From NCBI GenBank assembly GCA_002424575.1, contig DIKN01000097.1, positions 1-8,294 of the forward strand: 8,294 nt of DNA. Reading direction: 5' to 3'. The first letter of the stretch is position 1; each line of letters starts with the position of its first letter. This DNA is from Acholeplasmataceae bacterium UBA5617 (GTDB lineage: Bacteria > Bacillota_I > Bacilli_A > Acholeplasmatales > Acholeplasmataceae). The notes under the pieces are model-generated. The model was not told where the DNA came from, did no database searches, and saw only the letters and a program-made list of their open reading frames with translations. Made by a program: the position numbers and the translations under genes. Below, in pieces: positions 1 to 5,563 of the stretch.

Positions 1-89
1 GGTTTATGATTGATTTCGTATAAAATTTTGGATTGACTGAGTTTTGCTCTGGTACCTGCACCAGCTGCAACAATGAGTGCTGTATTCAT
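1..89 (-). CDS. ispD: IspD-like nucleotidyltransferase, N-terminal fragment (continues beyond the window)
   Basis: Only the first 29 codons are present; the gene runs off the left edge. The protein starts MNTALIVAAGAGTR, the nucleotide-binding loop of the MobA/IspD-type nucleotidyltransferase fold (hydrophobic strand, AAG-x-G-T-R), followed by a Ser-Lys pair and a YEINHK stretch where IspD proteins have the conserved lysine and the xxGKP region. IspD joins CTP to methylerythritol phosphate in the MEP isoprenoid pathway in the cytoplasm. The ATG lies 2 nt after the TAA of the cyclo-ligase gene, and its ribosome binding site (AAGGGG) overlaps the end of that gene, so the two are translated from one mRNA. 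Other members of the fold (GlmU, sugar-nucleotide transferases) cannot be excluded from so short a piece. Confidence 0.6.
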   Translation of the reverse strand, partial: MNTALIVAAGAGTRAKLSQSKILYEINHK

Positions 90-91
90 GT

Positions 92-610
92 TTACCCCTT
101 GATCACGTCGTCTAACGGTTCGTCGTGAGCATCGATATCAAATGTATCAATTTCTTGAAAATCATAGATGACACCAACCACGCGCTTGGGGCGGTAGCGG
201 TGTAAGTAGCGGTCATAATATGCTTTTCCATAGCCAATTCTATATTTCGCTTTTGAAATGATGAGTGCGGGAGCAAGCATGTAGTCAATCTGTGTGATCG
301 CTGATACTTCACTCTGCGGTTCCATGACACCGAATGCCGATTTCATCCATTTCATCGATTGTGTATAAGGATAGAAATGAAGTCCATCTTTTTCAACACG
401 AGGAAAAACAAATGTTTTATGGTCTTGAAGAAGCGCGAGCAGATTCACTTCTTGTCCCATCGGATAAAAGAGAGCTACTGTTTGAGCGTTCTGATAAAAT
501 GCATCTAAACGAATTTGATCGATTATTCTTTTTGAACGTTCCAAAACATCCTCTGAACTCAATTGACTTCGCTTGTTTAGCATGTCGTTTCTAAGTTCTG
601 ATTTGGTCAT
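92..610 (-). CDS. ygfA: 5-formyltetrahydrofolate cyclo-ligase (5,10-methenyl-THF synthetase)
   Basis: This 172-residue protein has the usual family length (about 180-200, slightly short). The enzyme uses ATP to convert 5-formyl-THF to 5,10-methenyl-THF, returning the stored folate form to one-carbon metabolism in the cytoplasm. Visible family signatures are the N-terminal basic K3/R7 helix start, FGVMEP at 93-98 (family G-x-x-EP), the phosphate-binding loop RIGYGKAYYDRYL at 124-136 (usually RLGYGGGYYDR) and HDEPLDD at 162-168 (usually HDxPxD). The loop has Lys-Ala in place of two glycines, a mild deviation. The ATG overlaps the TGA of the upstream sensor gene (ATGA), and AAGGA lies about 11 nt upstream inside that gene, so translation is probably coupled. 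It is the fourth gene of the cdaA operon; a link to c-di-AMP is not implied by its chemistry. Confidence 0.9.
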   Translation of the reverse strand: MTKSELRNDMLNKRSQLSSEDVLERSKRIIDQIRLDAFYQNAQTVALFYPMGQEVNLLALLQDHKTFVFPRVEKDGLHFYPYTQSMKWMKSAFGVMEPQSEVSAITQIDYMLAPALIISKAKYRIGYGKAYYDRYLHRYRPKRVVGVIYDFQEIDTFDIDAHDEPLDDVIKG

Positions 611-2184
611 GAGGTAATATCCTTATAATAACAACCGTGTGAAGAAAAGTTTGGATTTTCTGCAATCTTTAACGCTTGGGCAGCAGCTTGATAGAGCTGA
701 TGCTCTTCATGTGCATCACTTCCACCAATCGCAATCCCTGCAAACACTTCAAGTTCAACCGAAAGTGATCCATATTGCATGACAAGGTTTAAGAATGTCT
801 TATTTGATTTAATACCATTTTGTAAAACATCAATTTTCCTTGGATCTGTAATGGTAACTGCAAATTCGATCCCTGACATTCTAAAGATATTCCCTGATTC
901 TGTCACGAATGATGTTCTCATTTTTTTGATGTATTCTGCCATCAACATGTTACCCACTTCACGTCCGTGAGTCTCGTTGATTTTAGGCATATTCTTTAAT
1001 TTGAATACGACGAGTTGGAAATATCGACGGTCTCTAAAAAGTTTATTCATGGAGACCATGAGATCATTTTGATCGGCAAGTAAATCAAGTTCGTCGATAT
1101 TTGAAGCCATAAAATGCTTGGTTTTCATGGGATTTAACGTGCCCATGATAACTGCAGCGTGTGTGTCTTCAAAAAGGCGTTTTCCTTTTTCTTTCATCCA
1201 GATATAGCGGCCTTCGACCATGATGCGATAGGATGTGCTATATTGTTTTTTATTAATGGTTAAATCGCCCAACAAGGCTAAATATTTCTTTAAATCTTCT
1301 GCTTCAATCAGTCGTCTAAAATCGGTTAGATCAAGCGTGTTTCCTGGAAGATGTAGAATTTCAACAAGTTTATCGGATGCCCAAATAATCCGTTCATCAA
1401 GGTCGATATAGAACAAGCCTTCTTCAGAAATTTCAAGGGTTGCGATAAACTTATGACGAATACTTTCGAGTTCAAGATTGCGTTCTTGAAGTTCCTTTTC
1501 AACGGCAAGCAAATCGAAGTTTGATTTCTTTTCACCGACACATATGCGACCTTTGTAACGACCTAGGGCATAGACGGGTTGCATCACCATATGCAGGATG
1601 ACTGGATTCCCATCAGCATTTAAGAATGTTAATTCTTCAACTTCTGAATCGCCGGGTTTCGCACGTTCCTTGTAACCTAAATAGTAACTTTCAAGTTGAC
1701 GATTGTTCACTTCTTGTGTATTAAGTTTTTGGAAGCGAATTGATTTGTTTAATACATTAAATAATTTCTTTCCGATAACTTCATCCTTTTCAAATCCTAT
1801 TTCTTTAAGAAGCGATGAAGACATGTCTTTGATGCGTTCTTTCATATCGACGACATAATACGTGTTCCATCTTGAATTTTTAATCGATTTGACAAAGAGT
1901 TGATAGTGATTAGCTTTAAGGATTGCAGTCTTAAATGAGCCATATAATATTAGAATGAATAAAGCATAAACAAAGAAATTGTACCCGATATAGATATCTT
2001 CATAAAGCGGATTGTTTCTGATAGTTGTTTCATACATGACAAGAACCATGACAGCAACCGCAACGTTGAAAAAACCGATGACCAATCGGTTTTTTAGTAC
2101 TTTTTCAGATTGAATACTTTGAATGATCACCAAAAAAAGCATGAACGTGGTGATGATTAAAGGATAGATCGGATGTTGTAACAT
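607..2184 (-). CDS. Membrane sensor: 3 TM segments, two PAS-like domains, degenerate GGDEF domain
   Basis: The protein has 525 residues. The N-terminus shows three hydrophobic segments (about 6-24, 32-51, 66-82). A PAS-like domain follows (about 105-217; note FEKDEVIGKKLFNVL), then a charged helical linker (about 223-245), a second PAS-like domain (about 247-350; IWMKEKGKRLFED near its end) and a GGDEF-fold domain (about 355-520). The GGDEF signature reads SGIEF (437-441), and the metal-binding D-x-D is K395-L-K397, while the Ile-Asn of the FKxIND helix (402-403) and the following E404 and G407 remain. Diguanylate cyclase activity is therefore unlikely; a ligand-binding or regulatory role is inferred. 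PAS plus degenerate GGDEF also occurs in the c-di-AMP phosphodiesterase GdpP, but the DHH/DHHA1 catalytic part is missing here. The ATG lies 4 nt after the preceding TGA, with GGTGAT just upstream, so coupled translation is likely. The second PAS call is less sure than the first. Confidence 0.8.
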   Translation of the reverse strand: MLQHPIYPLIITTFMLFLVIIQSIQSEKVLKNRLVIGFFNVAVAVMVLVMYETTIRNNPLYEDIYIGYNFFVYALFILILYGSFKTAILKANHYQLFVKSIKNSRWNTYYVVDMKERIKDMSSSLLKEIGFEKDEVIGKKLFNVLNKSIRFQKLNTQEVNNRQLESYYLGYKERAKPGDSEVEELTFLNADGNPVILHMVMQPVYALGRYKGRICVGEKKSNFDLLAVEKELQERNLELESIRHKFIATLEISEEGLFYIDLDERIIWASDKLVEILHLPGNTLDLTDFRRLIEAEDLKKYLALLGDLTINKKQYSTSYRIMVEGRYIWMKEKGKRLFEDTHAAVIMGTLNPMKTKHFMASNIDELDLLADQNDLMVSMNKLFRDRRYFQLVVFKLKNMPKINETHGREVGNMLMAEYIKKMRTSFVTESGNIFRMSGIEFAVTITDPRKIDVLQNGIKSNKTFLNLVMQYGSLSVELEVFAGIAIGGSDAHEEHQLYQAAAQALKIAENPNFSSHGCYYKDITS

Positions 2185-2188
2185 GCTA

Positions 2189-2371
2189 TCACCAAGAAAT
2201 TTCTAAGACATACGTGATGAAGAGTACCACGAGGGTAATCAAAAAGGAGACAAGATAAATCATCCACTTGTTTTTACTAAAAAATGCAGCTGTTTTTTCA
2301 GCGAGATTACGGTTGGCAAAAGCGCGAAGAGGTTCGAAAATGAACGTTAAAATCTTTTTGATGGTTTTCAT
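2189..2371 (-). CDS. Small single-pass membrane protein of the cdaA operon, function unknown
   Basis: I do not recognise a family for this 60-residue protein. It has a basic, partly amphipathic N-terminal half (about 1-35; many Lys/Arg, Phe and Ala) and one strong transmembrane helix (about 36-57, WMIYLV to YVLEI), ending with Trp-stop. A cytoplasmic N-terminus is expected from the positive charges. It is real rather than a chance ORF: it fills the gap between cdaA (10 nt upstream) and the PAS/GGDEF gene (4 nt downstream), and has a good ribosome binding site (GAGGAAG) overlapping the cdaA stop, 5 nt before the ATG. In many Firmicutes the gene after cdaA is cdaR, a membrane anchor with extracytoplasmic YbbR domains. 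This protein sits in that slot but has no YbbR domain. A role as a CdaA or sensor partner is inferred from position only. Confidence 0.7.
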   Translation of the reverse strand: MKTIKKILTFIFEPLRAFANRNLAEKTAAFFSKNKWMIYLVSFLITLVVLFITYVLEISW

Positions 2372-2381
2372 AAATTCTTCC

Positions 2382-3128
2382 TCACTTCATAAACATGTTG
2401 ATGTACTCCATCAACTTGTCGCGATCATTAATCTTTAGCATGATACCTTCAACAGCGATTGAAACATTCCCGGTTTCTTCCGAGACAATGATGGTCAAAC
2501 TATCTGTAATTTCACTGATACCTAATCCAGCGCGATGTCTTGAACCGGTTGTTTTTTCAAAGTTTTGATTATCGGATAAAACGAAATAAGCACCCGCACA
2601 CAAAATCGAGTCTCCTCGGATAATCACTGCACCATCGTGAAGTGGTGTGTTAGGGGTAAAAATATTGATCAAAACTTCTTTGGAAACTTCGCTGTTCATC
2701 ATGATGGCGCGTTCTGCGTATTGATCCAATGTATTATGTTTTTCAATGGTCATGAGTGCACCAATCGATTGACTGGATAGATACATCGCTGCGTCGACAA
2801 TGGCTTGTTTTGTACGCTCACTCCCCATCACAACATTCTCATTGCGTGAGTCTGCTTTCCATACAAACTCCAAGGAACGTCTGATATCTGGCGCCATGAT
2901 AACAATCATTAAAATGGGTAGCCATTCAGCTAAATAAGCGAGAGCTTTTGCACTGATTAAAAGATCAAAATAGTTAGCAATGAGGGCTAACACATAAACA
3001 AGAAGAAACGAGGACGCTATGGAAAGCATTCTCTTGTTTGATAATAAAAACTTGACGAGGAAAACGACGAGCACCCACACAAAGTAGGCATCGACAATGA
3101 TCTTCCAGATCGGGATACCGAATAACAT
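2382..3128 (-). CDS. cdaA: Membrane diadenylate cyclase (c-di-AMP synthase)
   Basis: The protein condenses two ATP into cyclic di-AMP, the second messenger that controls potassium and osmolyte uptake and cell-envelope balance in Firmicutes. At 248 residues it is slightly shorter than B. subtilis CdaA (273). Three transmembrane helices (about 8-29, 36-53, 61-79) precede a DisA_N-type cyclase domain (about 85-230). The diagnostic motifs are intact: NTPLHDGAVII at 160-170 with the catalytic DGA at 165-167, GSRHRAGLG at 195-203 with the RHR motif, and DSLTIIVSEETG at 209-220. The ATG has AAGGAG 9 nt upstream and a promoter just before it. It is the first gene of the five-gene operon and is divergent from hflX. 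The usual cdaR and glmM partners are absent on the downstream side visible here. Identity is certain; in vivo activity is inferred from the intact motifs. Confidence 0.96.
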   Translation of the reverse strand: MLFGIPIWKIIVDAYFVWVLVVFLVKFLLSNKRMLSIASSFLLVYVLALIANYFDLLISAKALAYLAEWLPILMIVIMAPDIRRSLEFVWKADSRNENVVMGSERTKQAIVDAAMYLSSQSIGALMTIEKHNTLDQYAERAIMMNSEVSKEVLINIFTPNTPLHDGAVIIRGDSILCAGAYFVLSDNQNFEKTTGSRHRAGLGISEITDSLTIIVSEETGNVSIAVEGIMLKINDRDKLMEYINMFMK

Positions 3129-3155
3129 ATCATCGCACTCCTTTTAACTACATCT

Positions 3156-3183
3156 ATTATATCATAACACCTTCTCAACAAAA
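3156..3183 (-). promoter_or_regulatory. Promoter of the cdaA operon (extended -10)
   Basis: Read on the minus strand, a perfect TATAAT (3161-3156) is preceded by TGA, giving an extended -10 (TGnTATAAT). The -35 region is weak; TTTTGT at about 16 nt spacing is the best candidate. Initiation would fall near 3149, leaving about 20 nt before the cdaA ATG, including its AAGGAG site at 3138-3143. No other minus-strand promoter is evident within the operon down to position 1. Confidence 0.65.
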
Positions 3184-3198
3184 GATGATTTTATCACC
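3184..3198. repeat. Inverted repeat, possible operator site 1 between cdaA and hflX
   Basis: GATGAT-TTT-ATCACC forms a near-perfect inverted repeat (TGAT/ATCA core, one mismatch in the outer positions). It lies 5 bp upstream of the hflX -35 box and at the upstream edge of the cdaA -35 region. It resembles the palindrome at 3239-3254, and the two sites flank the hflX core promoter. Binding by a dimeric repressor is inference. Confidence 0.35.
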
Positions 3199-3203
3199 AT
3201 CGA

Positions 3204-3232
3204 TTGCAGAACTCATATAAAGCGTCTATAAT
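3204..3232 (+). promoter_or_regulatory. Promoter of hflX and its leader ORF
   Basis: TTGCAG (3204-3209) and a perfect TATAAT (3227-3232) are separated by exactly 17 bp, a strong sigma-A (housekeeping) type promoter. Transcription should start at about 3239, placing about 36 nt before the leader ORF and about 210 nt before the hflX ATG. That is an unusually long 5' leader for this compact window. Confidence 0.75.
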
Positions 3233-3238
3233 AAGTGT

Positions 3239-3254
3239 GGTGATAAAAATCACC
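3239..3254 (+). repeat. Perfect inverted repeat at the hflX transcript start (operator site 2 or 5' stem-loop)
   Basis: GGTGAT-AAAA-ATCACC is a perfect 6-bp inverted repeat with a 4-nt loop, placed at the predicted transcription start. In DNA it may be an operator, like the related repeat at 3184-3198. In RNA it would be a stem-loop at the extreme 5' end, a position where hairpins commonly stabilise mRNA. It has no T run and precedes the leader ORF, so it is not a terminator. Confidence 0.5.
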
Positions 3255-3274
3255 AACTCCGAGGAGGTATCGAC

Positions 3275-3310
3275 ATGTCCATTGATTTATCTAACTCGTA
3301 TACACACTAG
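3275..3310 (+). CDS. Leader peptide upstream of hflX (11 codons)
   Basis: The short ORF encodes MSIDLSNSYTH followed by TAG. Its ribosome binding site, GAGGAGGT at 3261-3268, lies 6 nt before the ATG and is the best Shine-Dalgarno match in the whole window, better than that of hflX itself. It sits on the transcript from the promoter at 3204-3232 and ends 138 nt before hflX. Well-translated tiny ORFs in long leaders are typical of translation-sensing attenuation, including leaders of ribosome-protection and antibiotic-resistance genes. The Listeria HflXr gene is reported to be controlled this way. The peptide matches no leader I know, and I see no convincing terminator hairpin after it, so the mechanism remains open. 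Confidence 0.6.
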   Translation: MSIDLSNSYTH

Positions 3311-3448
3311 CCGCCTATGGTCATGACGGATATGTTTTTCCCATCAAAAGACGTATTTTTAGCGTGATTCTAGGCCTTCTTCAGTCAAACGACAGCTCTG
3401 TTTGCACACATGTGCATCATGATGATTTATCTAAAGAAAGAGGACTAT
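3311..3448 (+). promoter_or_regulatory. hflX 5' leader between the leader ORF and hflX
   Basis: These 138 nt carry no convincing gene. A small 5-bp hairpin TGCAC-ACAT-GTGCA lies at 3403-3416, and CAAAC/GTTTG (3386-3390 with 3400-3404) is an overlapping alternative. The pyrimidine tract CCTTCTTC (3375-3382) can pair with the hflX ribosome binding region GAAAGAGG (3436-3443) at 7 of 8 positions, including one G-U. This could hide the start site. T runs at 3335-3339 and 3356-3360 lack a proper stem before them. The frame after the leader TAG stays open to TGA at 3365-3367 but has no ribosome binding site. Confidence 0.4.
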
Positions 3449-4702
3449 ATGGATCAAGCATTACTCGTAGGTTTAGCCTACAAACATACATATGAAGAAA
3501 CAATGGAGTCATTGGTTGAACTCGAACATTTAGCGGAAGCTCTCAACATTCAAACCAAGGACAAAATTGTTCAAAACGCAAAAGAAATCACACCCCGGAC
3601 CTATATTGGAACCGGTAAAGTACAAGAAGTTAAAAAGATGATTGAAGTACTCGATATTGATATCGTGATTTTTGATGATACCTTATCGCCTGCACAGGTC
3701 AAAAATCTTGAGAAAGAATTAGACATTCAAGTCATTGATCGCAGTTTTTTGATTCTTTCGATTTTTGCTGAACGTGCACAATCCAAAGAGGCTGTTTTAG
3801 AGGTTTCACTCGCCCAAAAAATGTATTTGCTTCCAAGATTGATTGGCATGAGTCAATCCCTATCAAGACAGGGTGGTGGATCATTTAACGCAAAAGGACC
3901 CGGCGAAACCAAATTGGAACTGGACCGCAGACGACTCTCTGAAGAAATAACATTCATCAAACGTGAACTCGAAAAAATTAAAGAAGAAAAAATGGTTTCG
4001 AGAAAGCAAAGATTGAGAAACCGGATACCTGTTGTCGCGTTGGTCGGGTACACAAATGCTGGTAAATCATCAATCATGAATTCTCTATCGCGTTATTTAA
4101 AACACGATTCAGAACCTGTCCTTGAAAAGGATATGCTCTTCGCAACCCTCGATACAAAAGCTAAGCGATTGCAAAAGGAAAACTATCCACCGTTTATCTT
4201 GATTGACACCGTTGGTTTCGTTTCGAAATTACCGCATGAACTTGTGAACAGTTTTGAATCCACATTAAGTGATGTGGTGGGTGCAGACTTATTGCTTCAT
4301 ATCGTAGATGGCGCTTACTTCAATCGCAAACAGATTGATACAACAAAAGAAGTTCTAGAAAAGATTGGTGCATCCCACATTGAACGATTACTTGTTCTCA
4401 CTAAAAAGGAAATTGCTCTAACGTTACCCGATTTACAAGAAGACTATGTTTTTGTTTCAAATAGAACAGGTGAAAATATTGATACACTGGTTAATATGAT
4501 CTATGGACATCTGTACAAAGAAAACCGCATTCATGTTTTAAAGATACCATTCAATCAGGGACAAATATACGCTAATCTCAAAGAGAATAACACCATTTTG
4601 GAAACGCATTATGAACATGATGGAACCTATGTGAAAGTTATACTCACACCTGAACAAGCAATTATGTTGTCATCATACATAATCAATAAAAGCGCTTTAT
4701 AA
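3449..4702 (+). CDS. hflX: GTPase HflX (ribosome-splitting factor)
   Basis: I start at the ATG at 3449 (417 residues) because GAGG lies 5 nt upstream and the sequence MDQALLVG matches typical HflX N-termini. The ATGs at 3410-3422 lack a site and add 13 unlikely residues. HflX splits stalled or stressed 70S ribosomes and binds the 50S subunit. The N-terminal HflX domain shows TYIGTGKVQEV at about 51-61. The Gly-rich linker LSRQGGG...GPGETKLELDRR is at about 138-161, followed by a basic coiled coil to about 195. The G domain has G1 GYTNAGKS (200-207), a G2-region FATLDT (231-236) and G3 DTVGF (253-257). The usual G4 NKxD reads TKKE (318-321), an odd loss of the guanine-recognition Asn and Asp. 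The stop lies inside a palindromic terminator shared with the converging gene. Confidence 0.95.
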   Translation: MDQALLVGLAYKHTYEETMESLVELEHLAEALNIQTKDKIVQNAKEITPRTYIGTGKVQEVKKMIEVLDIDIVIFDDTLSPAQVKNLEKELDIQVIDRSFLILSIFAERAQSKEAVLEVSLAQKMYLLPRLIGMSQSLSRQGGGSFNAKGPGETKLELDRRRLSEEITFIKRELEKIKEEKMVSRKQRLRNRIPVVALVGYTNAGKSSIMNSLSRYLKHDSEPVLEKDMLFATLDTKAKRLQKENYPPFILIDTVGFVSKLPHELVNSFESTLSDVVGADLLLHIVDGAYFNRKQIDTTKEVLEKIGASHIERLLVLTKKEIALTLPDLQEDYVFVSNRTGENIDTLVNMIYGHLYKENRIHVLKIPFNQGQIYANLKENNTILETHYEHDGTYVKVILTPEQAIMLSSYIINKSAL

Positions 4703-4716
4703 AGCGCTTTTTTGTT
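4688..4716. terminator. Bidirectional intrinsic terminator between hflX and the alpha/beta hydrolase gene
   Basis: A perfect 24-nt palindrome at 4688-4711 has arms of AAAAGCGC and GCGCTTTT around an AT centre. The T run on the plus-strand side (4708-4713, then GTTTC) makes a strong terminator for hflX. In the minus direction the arm is followed by TTTTATTGATT, weaker but adequate. Both genes end within it: the hflX TAA is 4700-4702 and the hydrolase TAA reads 4699-4697, so the coding ends overlap by 6 bp. Confidence 0.9.
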
Positions 4717-5563
4717 TCTTTTGAATAAGAAATTCTCTGACTGCTTCAACCATGGGTTGTGAATCTAAGATGAGTTGGAATCGATCTGTTTCGATATACT
4801 GAAGTTTAGGATTGGTCATCATATCAACCAAAGCTTCAATTAATGCACTTCCACCCAATGGATCTTCATCATGGCTATAAAAGAGAAGTGTTCGATAATT
4901 CAAATACTTAAAGTCCATCTTTTGAAATCTATAGTTTGCAAGTAGATCTCGAATGATTTCCATCTGCTGTCTTTCATCTGTTTCTGTGTATTTACTGATT
5001 AGAAATTCGAAGTATTCGATTTCATCTTCTTTTGATAATACTTGTTTGATTTGATCGATTAGTGCTTGCTTAATCGCATTGAGTGGCATGATTTTTCTTA
5101 AATTTTTGAGTTCATCGATGGTGTGTAATATGCCTTTAATCACATCTTCTGTATACTCATCCCCCTTTTTGGGGTGTGTTGGTGTGTTATAGAGGATCAG
5201 ATATTCTGTTTGACTTGCATGATCTCGAGCGAACACTTGAGCAAGACCTCCACCATGGCTCATGCCCAATAATGAGATTTTTTTTAATCCGATAAACTTG
5301 ATGAGATTTGATAGACAATCAATGATACGTTCAACCGATATTTTCATCGCTAAGTCTTCAACCGTTAATACTTGAAAATCATGTGATAGTGCTTCTTGAA
5401 GTTTGAAGTAAGCTTCACTTGTAAACATGCTGCTTCCTACCCAAAGGACAATGGTCTTTTCACCTGTACCAAAAAGGCGGTAGTTCATCACATCACCGCG
5501 ATAGTGAAAGCTTTTTTTGGGGTATTTTTTTATAAACGTTTGGTACTGATCAAGAATGGACAA
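4697..5563 (-). CDS. Alpha/beta-hydrolase fold protein
   Basis: The protein has 288 residues. The nucleophile elbow GMSHGG at 100-105 (G-x-S-x-G, Ser102) after strand ISLLG, and the alternating strand and helix pattern, identify the alpha/beta-hydrolase fold. HDEDP at 231-235 is the likely acid position (Asp232 or Asp234). The normal catalytic His, expected near 262-266 in a GH-x-x-x-x-E context, is not there: that stretch reads DRFQLILDSQP and there is no His after residue 231. The substrate is unknown, and the protein may be non-canonical or inactive as a hydrolase. The first in-frame start is TTG at 5563; the frame is closed by TGA 9 nt upstream, and the next option is ATG at codon 26. The start lies inside the Nudix gene (14-nt overlap), with AAGGA about 10 nt upstream. 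It is the second gene of that two-gene operon. Confidence 0.8.
   Translation of the reverse strand: MSILDQYQTFIKKYPKKSFHYRGDVMNYRLFGTGEKTIVLWVGSSMFTSEAYFKLQEALSHDFQVLTVEDLAMKISVERIIDCLSNLIKFIGLKKISLLGMSHGGGLAQVFARDHASQTEYLILYNTPTHPKKGDEYTEDVIKGILHTIDELKNLRKIMPLNAIKQALIDQIKQVLSKEDEIEYFEFLISKYTETDERQQMEIIRDLLANYRFQKMDFKYLNYRTLLFYSHDEDPLGGSALIEALVDMMTNPKLQYIETDRFQLILDSQPMVEAVREFLIQKKQKSAL

Noticed and set aside
334..594. Plus-strand 86-codon ORF
   Set aside because: It lies wholly opposite the cyclo-ligase gene, has no ribosome binding site or recognisable protein features, and is the shadow of the real frame.
607..2184. Active diguanylate cyclase
   Set aside because: The signature is SGIEF and both metal-binding aspartates are lysines, so c-di-GMP synthesis is not supported.
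3311..3339. Transcription terminator directly after the hflX leader ORF
   Set aside because: A T run at 3335-3339 is preceded only by CCG/CGG with a 13-nt unpaired interior and the short palindrome GTCATGAC. There is no stable stem against the T run.
3410..3448. Upstream start for hflX adding 13 residues
   Set aside because: The ATGs at 3410, 3419 and 3422 have no ribosome binding site, and one sits in a small hairpin. The ATG at 3449 has GAGG 5 nt upstream and matches the family N-terminus.
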